A DNA stretch of 64,000 bases from CAYUVH01 sp964448135 (GCA_964448135.1 CAYUVH010000026.1:24663-88662); one strand, 5' to 3'. Positions 1 through 8,947 are shown, counted from the stretch's first letter. Numbers and translations: made by a program. Notes: generated from the sequence alone by a model not told the origin.

Positions 1-147
1 TGGTCGGCCACGGTTTTAGTCAAATTGCTGTAGCTGCGTCCGCCCGGTGAAAAGCCGCCGTTGACGAAGACCGGGCCGACATTCAATATCAGCGAAAGGC
101 CTCTGTTCCAATGAAGGAAATCGCATCCCATTCCAAAATCCACCACC

Positions 148-801
148 ATGAAAACCCAAATATTGCTCGTCGCCTGCCTGCTCCTCATTGGCTGTCGCCG
201 GCATGAAGAAAACCATCGCGAAGTCCTTGGAAAGTTGGACGCCCTCGAGAGCGCGCTGACCAATCGGCCGGTGGCGGCGGTGCGTTGGGCTTACGCGAAC
301 AAACGCGAAATTGATGGCGTGGTCACCAAGTGGCGGAACGAACAAGTGGAAGCCTTTAAAAAGACCGAGACGCTCTCGCCCAACCTCGAGGAAAAGATGC
401 GCATCTACGAAGCCCTGGAAGGCGAGCTGGGCCGCAAGCGCATTGACCGAATCCGCTACCGGATGCCTTCCATGCCCTTCCCGCCGCCGGGTTACGCCAG
501 TCCGGTCTCCACCAACTCCTCGGCGGAGGATCGGGAATTCGAGGCCTTGTCCAAAAAAGTGGCGGAGGCCAGGGTGCCGGTCGCCGCCATTCTCGACCGC
601 CGCAACGAGCAATCCGCGCAATATGGAAACCAACATTCCACCGAGAAACTCATTGCCGAATACGCGAAGGACCGTTTCGACGTGATCATTGATTCCAGCG
701 ATGACCGTTTTTCCCGTTCGGTCATCTATCACACCAACGGTGAGGTCATTGATATAACCGATGGCATCATCCGGTTGTTCAAGGAACAAACCAAACAATA
801 G
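148..801 (+). CDS. Hypothetical lipoprotein, 217 aa
   Basis: The protein starts with a short hydrophobic signal ending in a lipobox (LLIGC, Cys about residue 16), so it should be a lipid-anchored envelope protein. The body is charged and mostly helical, with no enzyme motif I recognise. A proline-rich stretch (FPPPG) lies near residue 115. The ATG directly precedes a canonical signal peptide, which fixes the start. The stop is TAG. A large open frame on the opposite strand is a GC-bias shadow. No operon partner is evident: the next plus-strand gene begins about 290 bases downstream, and the gap contains perfect palindromes (for example GCGGCACGTGCCGC at 857-870). Function unknown. Confidence 0.7.
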   Translation: MKTQILLVACLLLIGCRRHEENHREVLGKLDALESALTNRPVAAVRWAYANKREIDGVVTKWRNEQVEAFKKTETLSPNLEEKMRIYEALEGELGRKRIDRIRYRMPSMPFPPPGYASPVSTNSSAEDREFEALSKKVAEARVPVAAILDRRNEQSAQYGNQHSTEKLIAEYAKDRFDVIIDSSDDRFSRSVIYHTNGEVIDITDGIIRLFKEQTKQ

Positions 802-1091
802 GTTCCGCCCCAAAGAGGCCTGCCCCGGGCGGCGGCACGTCCTTTCCCGGGAAGCTGCGGCACGTGCCGCGGGTCTGGCATCCTTTTCGGATGCATTCAA
901 ATGGAATGCCTTTTCCGGTGGTCGGTCCTCGCGAAGGCCTCGAACCGACCGACCGGCTATCATCTGAAATCCCTTCGGGATAAAAACGGCTCAGGTCAAG
1001 GACAGTGGCGCGCCGCACCCGGATCCTGCTTGATTCGTTATCCTGGTTTGCTTCTATTCAAGGTCTTTTTCCCTTATATGCTCTCGATCAG

Positions 1092-2264
1092 ATGAGACAC
1101 CAACGAAACACCAACTTCCTGAGCCGCCGCGAAATGCTCCGCCGCACGTCCCTCGCCGGCCTTACGCTCGCGGCTGCGCATTCGCCGCTTTACCGCCTGC
1201 TCGCCCGCGAGGAGACACCGGAGCTCGCTTCACTCCCGGAGAAGGGCAACGAACTCGTCCGCCAGTACATGAGGGAGTTCGATGTCCCAGGCTTCCAACT
1301 CTCTTACATCCGCGGCAGCCGCCTGCTTTACCGAGGGTGTTTCGGCGAGGCGAATCGCGCGGAGCATGAGCAGGTCAAACCGGACAGCCTGTTTCGAATC
1401 GCGAGCTGCTCGAAGGCGTTTACTTCGGCGTCGATTTTTCTGCTGATTGAAGCGGGCAAGCTCAAACTCACCGACCACATTTTCACTCCCGATGGCATTC
1501 TGCCGCAGTATTCGAACATCGGAGAACATCGCGATTGGATCCACGCCATCACGGTCCATGATTTGCTCACGCACACGGGGGGTGGGTGGTCGAACAAAGC
1601 CAACGATCCAATGTTCGAAAAGCCCGGCTTCAATCATGCCGAACTCATCGAGTGGACGCTGAAGACGCATCCGCTCGATGATCCGCCGGGCACGAAATAC
1701 GCCTACTCGAATTTTGGTTACTGCGTCTTGGGGCGGGTCATCGAGAAGCTCAGCGGCGAGCGTTACGCGGAGTTCGTCCACCAGCACGTGTTGCGGCCGA
1801 TCGGCATTTTCGACATGCGCATCGGTACCAACAAGACCGCGCCCAACGAGGTCCATTACTACGGCCAGGGTGGCGCGAATGCGTACGATTCTCCCATCGC
1901 CCGCATGGATTCCCACGGCGGCTGGATCGCCACCGCCACCAATCTCGCCCACTTCCTTGCTTGCCTGTTTTCGCCCGAGGACAAGGAAGGCGCCAAATCG
2001 ATCCTCACACCGGAGAGCCTGAAAACCATGACCACCGGCACGAAGGCGAATCCCGGCTATGCCTGCGGCCTGTCGGTGAACAAATATGGCAACGCCTGGC
2101 ACAACGGTTTGTTGACCGGCAGCATGAGCCTGATGGTGCATACGCACGGCGGCGTGTCCTGGGCGGCGATCATCAATACCAGCAGCAGAAAATCCAATGC
2201 CGCCTCGCGCCTCGACAACATGCTCTGGGAAATCGCCCGCACGGTGCCGGAGTGGAAGGTGTAG
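1092..2264 (+). CDS. Serine hydrolase, beta-lactamase/PBP class C family, Tat-exported
   Basis: The product resembles the beta-lactamase family (DD-peptidase/esterase fold). The nucleophile motif S-C-S-K lies at about residues 105-108 and the catalytic Tyr motif Y-S-N at about 205-207. The N-terminus has twin arginines before a hydrophobic stretch (SRREMLRRTSLAGLTLAAA), which points to Tat export with periplasmic or surface function. The frame is open 29 codons further upstream, but that extension looks non-coding and the ATG at 1092 gives the signal peptide directly. At about 390 residues the length is typical. The substrate cannot be told from sequence: peptidoglycan peptides, beta-lactams and small esters are all possible. 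Stop is TAG. Confidence 0.88.
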   Translation: MRHQRNTNFLSRREMLRRTSLAGLTLAAAHSPLYRLLAREETPELASLPEKGNELVRQYMREFDVPGFQLSYIRGSRLLYRGCFGEANRAEHEQVKPDSLFRIASCSKAFTSASIFLLIEAGKLKLTDHIFTPDGILPQYSNIGEHRDWIHAITVHDLLTHTGGGWSNKANDPMFEKPGFNHAELIEWTLKTHPLDDPPGTKYAYSNFGYCVLGRVIEKLSGERYAEFVHQHVLRPIGIFDMRIGTNKTAPNEVHYYGQGGANAYDSPIARMDSHGGWIATATNLAHFLACLFSPEDKEGAKSILTPESLKTMTTGTKANPGYACGLSVNKYGNAWHNGLLTGSMSLMVHTHGGVSWAAIINTSSRKSNAASRLDNMLWEIARTVPEWKV

Positions 2265-2283
2265 CCCTCCCCAATCATCCCGT

Positions 2284-2315
2284 CTTAATCCTAATCCTAC
2301 TCTTAATCCTAATCC
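2284..2315. repeat. Short TTAATCC-type tandem phrase repeat
   Basis: Just after the serine hydrolase gene, the unit TAATCC/TTAATCC recurs four times with one interruption. It is one of several short phrase-like repeats found between genes in this window. It is not a CRISPR, since there are no spacers of constant length. Confidence 0.6.
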
Positions 2316-2392
2316 GCCTCCCTCGACCTGGTGTCTGTCCACGCGAAAACAGTTCTCCTGGTCGTCCGCACCCCTTAAAGTAATGCTCGACC

Positions 2393-3109
2393 ATGAAGGC
2401 CTGCTCATTTCGATTGCCGGACTCGCTCCTTAAGGAGATCGAGCGGGAAGCGCGAACGCGACGGGTTGCCAAGGCGGTCGTCGTACGTGAACGCCTGTTT
2501 CGGCATTCGTTCTCAGTTGGCAAAAACGCAAAGGCCGCCCCGGTAAAAACGATGCGTGAATTTCTGGGCGACATTTTGGCGAAAAGCACGAAGACGAAGG
2601 TGCCCCCGGGTCCGCCACAATTCCGGTCCCCCAGAAAGCAAAGGTTGGCCATTCTCATCCGCAACAAAAAGAAACTTTGCTCCTCAGCCCTTGCCCTTTC
2701 CCTCACCACGCTCGCCTGCCTCCTGACCGCGTGCGCGAGCATCGACATCACCACCACGCCCTTCATCGGCGCGCCGCATGTCCCGCCCACCAATCCGGAC
2801 TCGGTCGTCATTTTGCAATCGGCTCCCAAGCAAACGGACACCTATGAACGTCTCGGTGAAATCCGCCTGGATGCCACTTCCAGTCCCGCACCGCCCATCA
2901 CCGAAATTGAAGCCCGTCTCCGCAAGGAAGCCGCGAAGCTTGGCGCGGACGCGGTGATCGTCATCCTCGACCGCATCCAGCCGATTGCGGCCTACTATTC
3001 CGGCGGCTATCCCGTTCAGAGCCTGAACACTGTGACGGGCCATCGTTTCATAGGGATCGCCATCAAATACAAGGCGGACGCGGTCAGGCGGCCGCCGCGC
3101 GCGGTATGA
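2393..3109 (+). CDS. Ribbon-helix-helix-like N-terminus fused in frame to a lipoprotein
   Basis: One uninterrupted frame encodes two things that rarely occur together. Residues 1-40 (FRLPDSLLKEIEREARTRR...) look like a ribbon-helix-helix DNA-binding domain of the antitoxin type. Residues 85-110 form a signal peptide with a lipobox (LLTACAS). The remainder resembles small envelope lipoproteins with a beta-alpha-beta core (YERLGEIRL... KLGADAVIVI). A signal peptide in the middle of a protein would not normally be exported, so the lipoprotein may start separately, for example at the in-frame TTG at 2645. Either the two genes fused after loss of a stop, or two products share one frame. The lipoprotein half is the more certain part. 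Confidence 0.6.
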   Translation: MKACSFRLPDSLLKEIEREARTRRVAKAVVVRERLFRHSFSVGKNAKAAPVKTMREFLGDILAKSTKTKVPPGPPQFRSPRKQRLAILIRNKKKLCSSALALSLTTLACLLTACASIDITTTPFIGAPHVPPTNPDSVVILQSAPKQTDTYERLGEIRLDATSSPAPPITEIEARLRKEAAKLGADAVIVILDRIQPIAAYYSGGYPVQSLNTVTGHRFIGIAIKYKADAVRRPPRAV

Positions 3110-3127
3110 AGTGGATCCTAACTCTTT

Positions 3128-3239
3128 TGGAGCGCGGCTCTGTGAGCCGCAGCACTCGCAAAGGCGATTCCACCATCCGCATCAATTTGGACACGCTTTA
3201 CATGCTCTGCCCGCTGCGGCTCATAGAGCCGCGCTCCAG
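3128..3239. repeat. REPIN-like element 1 (paired inverted palindromes)
   Basis: Two palindromes lie in opposite orientation about 60 bases apart. The first is GCGGCTCTGTGAGCCGC (3134-3150) and the second GCGGCTCATAGAGCCGC (3216-3232), each flanked by matching arms (GGAGCGC... and ...GCGCTCC). The whole unit can fold into a long stem with two side hairpins. Similar pairs occur at about 34.3 and 46.5 kb. This is the architecture of REPINs, which are non-autonomous elements mobilised by RAYT transposases. No such transposase gene is in the window. Confidence 0.7.
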
Positions 3240-3320
3240 TAAAAATCCGCTCCTTGACTCGCCCCGGCACACGCGCAATTGTCTGCGAACTGGCAAAGGC
3301 AAACGCACCATAATATTGCT

Positions 3321-3968
3321 ATGAAATTTCTACCCTGGTTGCTCGCGGTCGGTCTGGCGGCGGCGCTCGTCGGCCTCTACCTGTCCGGTCAGAAACAAGC
3401 CTCTGACCTCCAGGCCGCCAACGCTGAAGTGCAAAAGCTTCACGCCGCGGCCGAGGAAGCCAAAAGTGCCGCCCCGCAGGAAAGCGAGGAACTCACGCGC
3501 CTGCGCAAGGACAACGCTGAACTGATCCGCCTGCGCGCCGAGGTCCGCCAGTTGCGCGACGAAAAAACGAAACTCAGCCGCGACGTCCAGACCGCGCAAA
3601 ATCAGATGGCGGCCGCCCAGCAGCAAGCGCAGGAGAGCCGCACCCAGGCAGCCAACACCGTTCAGGCGGTCCAAGCGGCGCAGGCGGCGGTCGCCGCCCG
3701 ACTGGCCAACCCGGCCGGCGGCCCCCCGCAGACTCCCGAAGCCCAGGCGGCCGCCTGCGCGAACAACCTGCGCTCCATTGACGGCGCCATGCAGCAATGG
3801 GCGCTGGAAAAACACAAAACCGCCGGCGCACTCGTCAGCCTGAACGATCTCAAACCGTATTTTCCCAACGGGAACGTCCCCGCCTGCCCCGCCGGCGGCA
3901 CCTACACTGTCAACGCCGTCGGCCTCGCGCCCAACTGCACCATCCCCGGCCACGTCGTCCCGCACTAA
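3321..3968 (+). CDS. Coiled-coil membrane-anchored protein with pseudopilin-like C-terminus
   Basis: An N-terminal transmembrane anchor (about residues 3-22, FLPWLLAVGLAAALVGLYL) is followed by a long Ala/Gln/Glu-rich coiled coil (about 30-130). The C-terminal 65 residues (CANNLRSIDGAMQQWAL... CPAGGTYTV... CTIPGH) match the end of the pseudopilin-like proteins common in Verrucomicrobia and Planctomycetes, but there is no type IV pilin leader with G-F-T-L-I-E. It is probably an envelope or periplasmic structural protein. The ATG at 3321 gives the membrane anchor at the N-terminus; an upstream in-frame start would add 14 polar residues and is less likely. No operon partner. Confidence 0.75.
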   Translation: MKFLPWLLAVGLAAALVGLYLSGQKQASDLQAANAEVQKLHAAAEEAKSAAPQESEELTRLRKDNAELIRLRAEVRQLRDEKTKLSRDVQTAQNQMAAAQQQAQESRTQAANTVQAVQAAQAAVAARLANPAGGPPQTPEAQAAACANNLRSIDGAMQQWALEKHKTAGALVSLNDLKPYFPNGNVPACPAGGTYTVNAVGLAPNCTIPGHVVPH

Positions 3969-4118
3969 GCCTGGCGATGAAGTTTGGAGCTTGGTAGTTA
4001 GCTGGTCTTGGGTGCCTGGTTCTTGGAGTTTTTTCACCTCCGCAACCCGCCTGTAACAATCCAAACACCTCATTTATCTTTTCTTTTGCTGCTCTACGAC
4101 CTACATTAACCGCCATTC

Positions 4119-5960
4119 ATGAACGATATCGACATAGAGAGTTTGAAGGGCATTGCCAACCAGCTCCGCATTCATTCGATCGCGGCGACCACTGCGGCGG
4201 GCAGCGGGCATCCCACTTCATGCTGCTCGGCGGCGGACCTCGTCGCAGCGCTTTTTTTCGCCCACATGCGGTATGACCCAAAGAATCCGCATTACCACAA
4301 TAACGACCGGCTCATCCTCTCCAAGGGCCACGCCGCGCCGCTGCTCTATGCCGCCTGGGCCGAAGCCGGGCTGTTTCCGAAGGAAGATTTGCTCAAGCTT
4401 CGCCTCATCACCAGCGACCTCGAAGGTCATCCGACCCCGCGGCTGCCGTTTGCGGATGTCGCGACCGGTTCGCTCGGCCAGGGTTTGAGCGTGGGCGTCG
4501 GCATGGCGCTTTGCGCGCGGCTGGACAAGCTGGATTACCGCACCTATGTCCTCATGGGCGACGGCGAAATCGCCGAAGGCTCCGTCTGGGAAGCCGCTTC
4601 GCTCGCGGGCGTGCAGAAGCTAAACAATCTCATCGCCGTCGTGGACGTGAATCGCCTTGGCCAGAGCCAGCAGACCGCTTTCGGCCACGACATGTCCGTC
4701 TATGAAAAGCGCTTCGCCGCCTTCGGCTGGCGCACGGAAGTCATTGACGGCCACGACCTCGACGAAATTCTCGAAGTGCTCGCCGCGGTCGGACTTGGCG
4801 ATCAACCGCTCGCGATTCTGGCCCGCACGGTCAAAGGCGCCGGCGTTTCCTTCATCCAGGACAAGGACGGCTGGCACGGCAAGGCGCTGTCTGAAGAAGA
4901 AGCGGGCCGCGCCATCGCGGAACTGCAGCCGGTAGCCCGCACCGCGACGGGTCATTCGGTCTCAGCCCCGATCCCCCTGCCCGCGCCGAAAAACGAAGCG
5001 CCGTCCGAATATCCCGCGATCAATTACAATCTCGGCGACAAGGTCGCCACGCGCGAAGCGTTCGGCAGCGCCCTGCTCCGCATCGGCGAAGCGGACCAAC
5101 GCATCACCGCCATGGACGGCGACACAAAGAATTCAACCTTCTCGGAAAAGTTCTTCAAGAAATTCCCGAGCCGCTTTGTCGAGTGTTTCATCGCCGAGCA
5201 GAACATGGTCGGTGTGGCCACCGGTTTTGCCGTGCGCGGCAAGGTGCCGTTCGCCTCGACGTTCGCCTGCTTCCTGACGCGGGCGTTTGACCAGATTCGC
5301 GTCGCCGGCATCTCAATGGCCAATGTCAAACTCGCCGGCTCACATGTCGGCGTCAGCATCGGTGAAGATGGTCCTTCCCAGATGGGCCTTGAAGATCTCG
5401 CCATGATGCGCGCGGTGGTCGGCAGCACGGTGCTGTATCCCGCCGACGCCGTCGCCGCGGAAAAGCTGGTGGAACAAATGGCCCTGAAAAAAGGTGTCTG
5501 CTACCTGCGCACCTCGCGGCCCAAGACACCGGTGATTTACCGCAACGATGAACCGTTTCCGATCGGGGGCGCGAAAATCGTCCGCCAGGCCGCAGGCGAC
5601 AAACTCACGGTCGTCGCCGCGGGTGTGACCCTTTTCGAAGCCGTCAAAGCCGCCGACGCCCTCAAGGCCGAAGGCATTGGCCTGACGGTCATTGACGCCT
5701 ACAGCATCAAACCGCTCGCCCGCGACGTCATCAAGAACGCCGCGCTCAAGACGAACGGGAAGATCCTGACCGTCGAAGACCATTACACCGAAGGCGGCCT
5801 CGGCGACGCGGTCGCCGGCGAGCTGAGCTCCGAAGGCATCAAGGTTTACAAGATTGCGGTCACCGAGCTGGCGCGTTCCGGCAAACCCGAGGAACTGCTC
5901 GCGAAGTACAGCCTCGACGCCGCCGGCATCATCAAGAAGGTCAAGTCGCTGGAAGGTTAA
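4119..5960 (+). CDS. tkt: Transketolase
   Basis: This cytoplasmic thiamine-diphosphate enzyme moves two-carbon ketol units in the pentose phosphate pathway. At 613 residues it matches the shorter transketolase form with both halves on one chain. Seen are the N-terminal substrate His region (GSGHPTS), SKGHAAP, and the ThDP/Mg motif GDGEIAEGS... ending in VDVN. The central pyrimidine-binding half carries the catalytic-Glu region (CFIAEQNMVGVATG) and GEDGPSQMGLEDLAMMR. The C-terminal domain is intact. The ATG is preceded by an A/T-rich leader. The gene is single and convergent with the small membrane protein gene, and a GCCTTCGGAAGGC hairpin starts right after the stop. Confidence 0.97.
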   Translation: MNDIDIESLKGIANQLRIHSIAATTAAGSGHPTSCCSAADLVAALFFAHMRYDPKNPHYHNNDRLILSKGHAAPLLYAAWAEAGLFPKEDLLKLRLITSDLEGHPTPRLPFADVATGSLGQGLSVGVGMALCARLDKLDYRTYVLMGDGEIAEGSVWEAASLAGVQKLNNLIAVVDVNRLGQSQQTAFGHDMSVYEKRFAAFGWRTEVIDGHDLDEILEVLAAVGLGDQPLAILARTVKGAGVSFIQDKDGWHGKALSEEEAGRAIAELQPVARTATGHSVSAPIPLPAPKNEAPSEYPAINYNLGDKVATREAFGSALLRIGEADQRITAMDGDTKNSTFSEKFFKKFPSRFVECFIAEQNMVGVATGFAVRGKVPFASTFACFLTRAFDQIRVAGISMANVKLAGSHVGVSIGEDGPSQMGLEDLAMMRAVVGSTVLYPADAVAAEKLVEQMALKKGVCYLRTSRPKTPVIYRNDEPFPIGGAKIVRQAAGDKLTVVAAGVTLFEAVKAADALKAEGIGLTVIDAYSIKPLARDVIKNAALKTNGKILTVEDHYTEGGLGDAVAGELSSEGIKVYKIAVTELARSGKPEELLAKYSLDAAGIIKKVKSLEG

Positions 5961-5973
5961 GCCTTCGGAAGGC
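5961..5973 (+). terminator. Short hairpin after tkt
   Basis: GCCTT-CGG-AAGGC forms a perfect stem-loop immediately after the tkt stop. Further GC-rich inverted segments follow (GGCGGGGCTCCGCC near 6020). No strong T-run follows, so intrinsic termination is only plausible. Confidence 0.4.
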
Positions 5974-6050
5974 GGCTGTGTTCCGTCCTTCGGAACCAGC
6001 CGGAATTGCACTTACTGCGGCGGGGCTCCGCCACAGCCGCCGTCCGCTAG

Positions 6051-6473
6051 TTACACATCAATCACCGGCCCGCGGCCGTCGTCATCCGGTGGGCGCTGGC
6101 GGACCTTGAGTTTCACCGAGGTGCGATTCACCCCGGTGAGTGCGCCGAGGATGGTGGAGATGATGCTGATGATCAACGCGCCCCAAAACGCCGGCCAGAA
6201 ACCGTCCACGTAGAAGTGCGGCTTGAGGAGTGAGCCGACGAGGTAAAGCAACCCGGCGTTGATGACGATGATGAACAAGCCCAGCGTAATCAACACCAGC
6301 GGCAGCGTGAGGAGCTTCAGGATCGGCCGCAGGAAGGTGTTGAAAATCCCCAGCAGCAACGCCGCCAGCAGCAAATCCCATCCGTCGCCGTGGTGGATGC
6401 CCGTGACGACGGCGGCCGCGACCCACACCGCCAGTGTGTTGATGAGCCAGCGGGTGAGGAAGATTCGGATCAT
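6051..6473 (-). CDS. Small integral membrane protein, YvlD/phage-holin superfamily IV type
   Basis: This 140-residue protein has four predicted membrane segments: LTRWLINTLAVWVAAAVVTG, LLLAALLLGIFNTFLRPI, LPLVLITLGLFIIVINAGLL, and one near FWPAFWGALIISIISTILG. The N-R-P-I pattern (FNTFLRPILKLLTLPL) is typical of the YvlD / '4 TMS phage holin' family, which despite its name is usually a chromosomal membrane protein of unknown role. The gene lies 21 bases downstream of the epimerase gene on the same strand, so the two are probably co-transcribed. The ATG sits at the start of the first membrane helix. Confidence 0.85.
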   Translation of the reverse strand: MIRIFLTRWLINTLAVWVAAAVVTGIHHGDGWDLLLAALLLGIFNTFLRPILKLLTLPLVLITLGLFIIVINAGLLYLVGSLLKPHFYVDGFWPAFWGALIISIISTILGALTGVNRTSVKLKVRQRPPDDDGRGPVIDV

Positions 6474-6494
6474 GGGAAACCGCGTTGCGCGGCG

Positions 6495-7538
6495 TTACTC
6501 GACCACGCGTTTGCCCTTCTTGCGGGCGTCAAACTGCTGCTTGATCCAGGCGTAGGTGGCCTTCAACCCGGTGTCGAGCGGGGTATTCGGTTCCCACTTC
6601 AGCATCTTCTTGATGAAGGTGTTGTCGCTGTTGCGGCCGGCGACCCCGCGGGGCGCGCTCAGATCGTAGGAACGCTTCAGCTTCACGCCGGCGATTTTTT
6701 CCACCTTCGAAACCAGCGTGTTGATCGAGACCATCTCGCTGGAACCGAGGTTGATCGGCGTGGCGATCAGGTCGTCGCTGTGCATGATCATGTCGATGCC
6801 TTTGATGCAGTCATCGATATACATGAAGCTGCGCGTCTGCGAGCCGTCGCCCCAGATGTTGATCGCCAGGTCGCCTTTATCAATCGTCTGAATGACCTTG
6901 CGGCAAATCGCGGCCGGCGCCTTCTCGCGACCGCCGTCCCACGTGCCCCACGGGCCGTAAACGTTGTGGAAGCGCGCGATGGCGGTCTTCATGCCGCGTT
7001 CGGCCCAGTATTCCTGGCAGAACATTTCGGAGATCAGTTTCTCCCAGCCGTAACCGCGCTCGGCCATGGCCGGATACGCGTCGGATTCCTTGAGGGCGGT
7101 GACTTTGGCATCCTGCTGGAGGGTGGTGTTGTAGGCGCAGGCCGAGGAGGAAAAGAAATAGCGGCGCGCGCCGGCCTGGTAGGCGGCCTCGACCATGTGC
7201 GTGTTGATGAGCACGCTGCGGAGGCATTCCACGCGAAAGCGTTCGATGAAGCCCATGCCGCCCATGTCCGCCGCGAGGTTGTAAACTTCCACGGCGCCTT
7301 CGCAGGAGCGGTAGCAATTGGCTTCGTTGCTCAGGTCGAGATGCAGGCATTCCACGCCGGGCACGCGCTGATACCATTCGGGCAGCGGCTTTTTGTCGAC
7401 CGCGCGGATGCGGGTAAAACCCTTGTTGCGGAAGTGCCGGGCGAGCGCGCCGCCGATGAATCCGCCGCCGCCGCCGATCACAATCAAATCGTCTTTTTGA
7501 AGCTTGGGGTCTTTCTCAACCAGTCGTTTCTTGTCCAT
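6495..7538 (-). CDS. NAD-dependent epimerase/dehydratase, GDP-mannose 3,5-epimerase-like
   Basis: This is an extended short-chain dehydrogenase with an N-terminal Rossmann motif (VIGGGGGFIGGALARH), catalytic Ser/Thr region (FFSSSACAYNT) and Y-G-W-E-K carrying the Tyr-xxx-Lys pair. The pattern of a Cys after SSSA, long C-terminal sugar-binding motifs (RFHNVYGPWGTWDGGREKAPAAICRK) and 347-residue length resembles plant-type GDP-mannose 3,5-epimerase and its bacterial homologues. The substrate would be a GDP- or other NDP-sugar for surface polysaccharide, but exact specificity is inferred. The frame stays open far upstream without coding character, so the ATG at 7538 (MDKKRLVEKDP) is the sensible start. 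Divergent from aquaporin. Confidence 0.88.
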   Translation of the reverse strand: MDKKRLVEKDPKLQKDDLIVIGGGGGFIGGALARHFRNKGFTRIRAVDKKPLPEWYQRVPGVECLHLDLSNEANCYRSCEGAVEVYNLAADMGGMGFIERFRVECLRSVLINTHMVEAAYQAGARRYFFSSSACAYNTTLQQDAKVTALKESDAYPAMAERGYGWEKLISEMFCQEYWAERGMKTAIARFHNVYGPWGTWDGGREKAPAAICRKVIQTIDKGDLAINIWGDGSQTRSFMYIDDCIKGIDMIMHSDDLIATPINLGSSEMVSINTLVSKVEKIAGVKLKRSYDLSAPRGVAGRNSDNTFIKKMLKWEPNTPLDTGLKATYAWIKQQFDARKKGKRVVE

Positions 7539-7730
7539 ATTAGCCCGCCATAAATGCCAGAAAGTGCGCTGTGGTGGCGAGATTATTCTAAAACACATCA
7601 AGCTTGACGCCCCGCGCCGCCGTTGTGCCATACTGGCGCATCGCTTGCAGTGCCTCCGGCCGTCCGGATCGCGCCTGGCTGTCGCTAATGATTCGGAACA
7701 CCGAAATTCGGCAGAGCAAGATCCCATACT

Positions 7731-8363
7731 ATGAACAAATACTTCGTTGAATTCATCGGCACCTTCTTCCTCGTTTTCACCGTCGGCATGGCGGTCATCG
7801 CGCCGGGCTTGAGCAATTTCGCCCCGATCGCCATCGGTTCGGTGCTGATGGTCATGATTTACGCGGGCGGCCACATCTCCGGCGGCCATTTCAATCCCGC
7901 CGTGACCATCGCTGTATGGCTGCGCGGCAAATGTCCGACCTCGGATGTTCCCGGCTACATCGCCTCGCAAATCGTGGCGGGGGTGGTGGCTGCCGTGGCC
8001 GCGCTCTATTTGAAGGGGAATCCGGAATTGAAGGCCGACGACTTGAAAATCGGTCCGTCGCTGCTCGCCGAATTCGTCGGCACCTTTGCCCTCTGCTGGG
8101 TCGTCCTCAACGTGGCCACCTCAAAAGGCACCTCCGGCAACTCGAATTACGGCCTGGCCATCGGCTTCACCGTCACGGCCATGGCCTATGCGGTCGGCAG
8201 CATTTCAGGTGGCGCTTTCAATCCGGCGGTCGCGGTCGGCGCCGCCGTCATGCATTTGATCAACGGCTCGAACCTCTGGATCCATCTCGTCGCCGACTTC
8301 GCCGGCAGCGTGGCCGCGGCCTTTGCTTTCAAGGCGCTGAGCACCGAGGACCGCGCCGCTTGA
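7731..8363 (+). CDS. MIP-family channel (aquaporin)
   Basis: This six-helix channel of 210 residues carries both half-helix NPA motifs, GGHFNPAVT at about residue 63 and GGAFNPAVA at about 164. It should conduct water or small neutral solutes across the inner membrane. The second NPA is followed by Val-Ala-Val rather than the Arg usual in the selectivity filter (NPAVAVG), so the pore may be wider or have altered specificity. The stop overlaps the proposed TTG start of the AMMECR1 gene, suggesting translational coupling, an odd pairing with no obvious shared pathway. Confidence 0.93.
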   Translation: MNKYFVEFIGTFFLVFTVGMAVIAPGLSNFAPIAIGSVLMVMIYAGGHISGGHFNPAVTIAVWLRGKCPTSDVPGYIASQIVAGVVAAVAALYLKGNPELKADDLKIGPSLLAEFVGTFALCWVVLNVATSKGTSGNSNYGLAIGFTVTAMAYAVGSISGGAFNPAVAVGAAVMHLINGSNLWIHLVADFAGSVAAAFAFKALSTEDRAA

Positions 8364-8947
8364 GTGATTCGCCGGCTTCGGGGTTGCTGGGACCGGTCGC
8401 CGGTCGGCAGCTCCTCGAACTGGCCCGGCAATCTCTGGTGGCCGCTGTCCGTGAGGGCGCTCCGCCCGAAATCGATCCCACAACGGCGCCTCCGTGGTTG
8501 GGGCGAATCCGCGGTTGTTTCATCACCCTGACGAAGCAAGGCGAGCTTCGCGGCTGCGTCGGCCAGGTAATGCCCCTCCATCCCCTGGGCGAGGCGGTCA
8601 TCAAAGCCGCCCGCAGCGCTGCCTTGCGCGATTCCCGTTTCTCCGCCGTTGAGCCGGGCGAACTTCCGCAAATCCGGATCGAAGTCAGCGTCCTCACCGA
8701 ACCCGGCGAACTAAACGCCCCTTCACCCGAAGCTCTCCTCGGCCAACTGCGCCCCGGCGAAGACGGCGTCGTGCTGCGCGTCGGCTCGCAAGTGTCCACC
8801 TTCCTTCCGAAAGTTTGGGATCATCTCCCGGACAAGGTGGACTTCCTGAACCGCCTTGCCCAAAAAGCCGGCTGCGCCGCCGACGCATGGCGCCAGCCCG
8901 GCGCTTCGATTTCGATTTACCAGGCGGAATCCTTCAGCGAGGGGTGA
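8360..8947 (+). CDS. amrA: AMMECR1-domain protein (AmmeMemoRadiSam system protein A type)
   Basis: About 195 residues carry the conserved AMMECR1 signature (LRGCVG at about residue 58) and a C-terminal G-x-V-x-x-FLPKVW pattern. The biochemical role of this family is unresolved; in many bacteria it travels with Memo and radical-SAM proteins (AmrA/AmrB), but neither is adjacent here. No ATG or GTG is available at the right place; the TTG at 8360 overlaps the aquaporin stop (TTGA), and another TTG lies at 8384. The much longer upstream open frame overlaps aquaporin and is not coding. The family assignment is firm, the start less so. Confidence 0.85.
   Translation: MSDSPASGLLGPVAGRQLLELARQSLVAAVREGAPPEIDPTTAPPWLGRIRGCFITLTKQGELRGCVGQVMPLHPLGEAVIKAARSAALRDSRFSAVEPGELPQIRIEVSVLTEPGELNAPSPEALLGQLRPGEDGVVLRVGSQVSTFLPKVWDHLPDKVDFLNRLAQKAGCAADAWRQPGASISIYQAESFSEG

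Noticed and set aside
6390..7553. A 387-residue plus-strand open frame opposite the epimerase
   Set aside because: It is antisense to a clear epimerase, with no motifs and no ribosome site.
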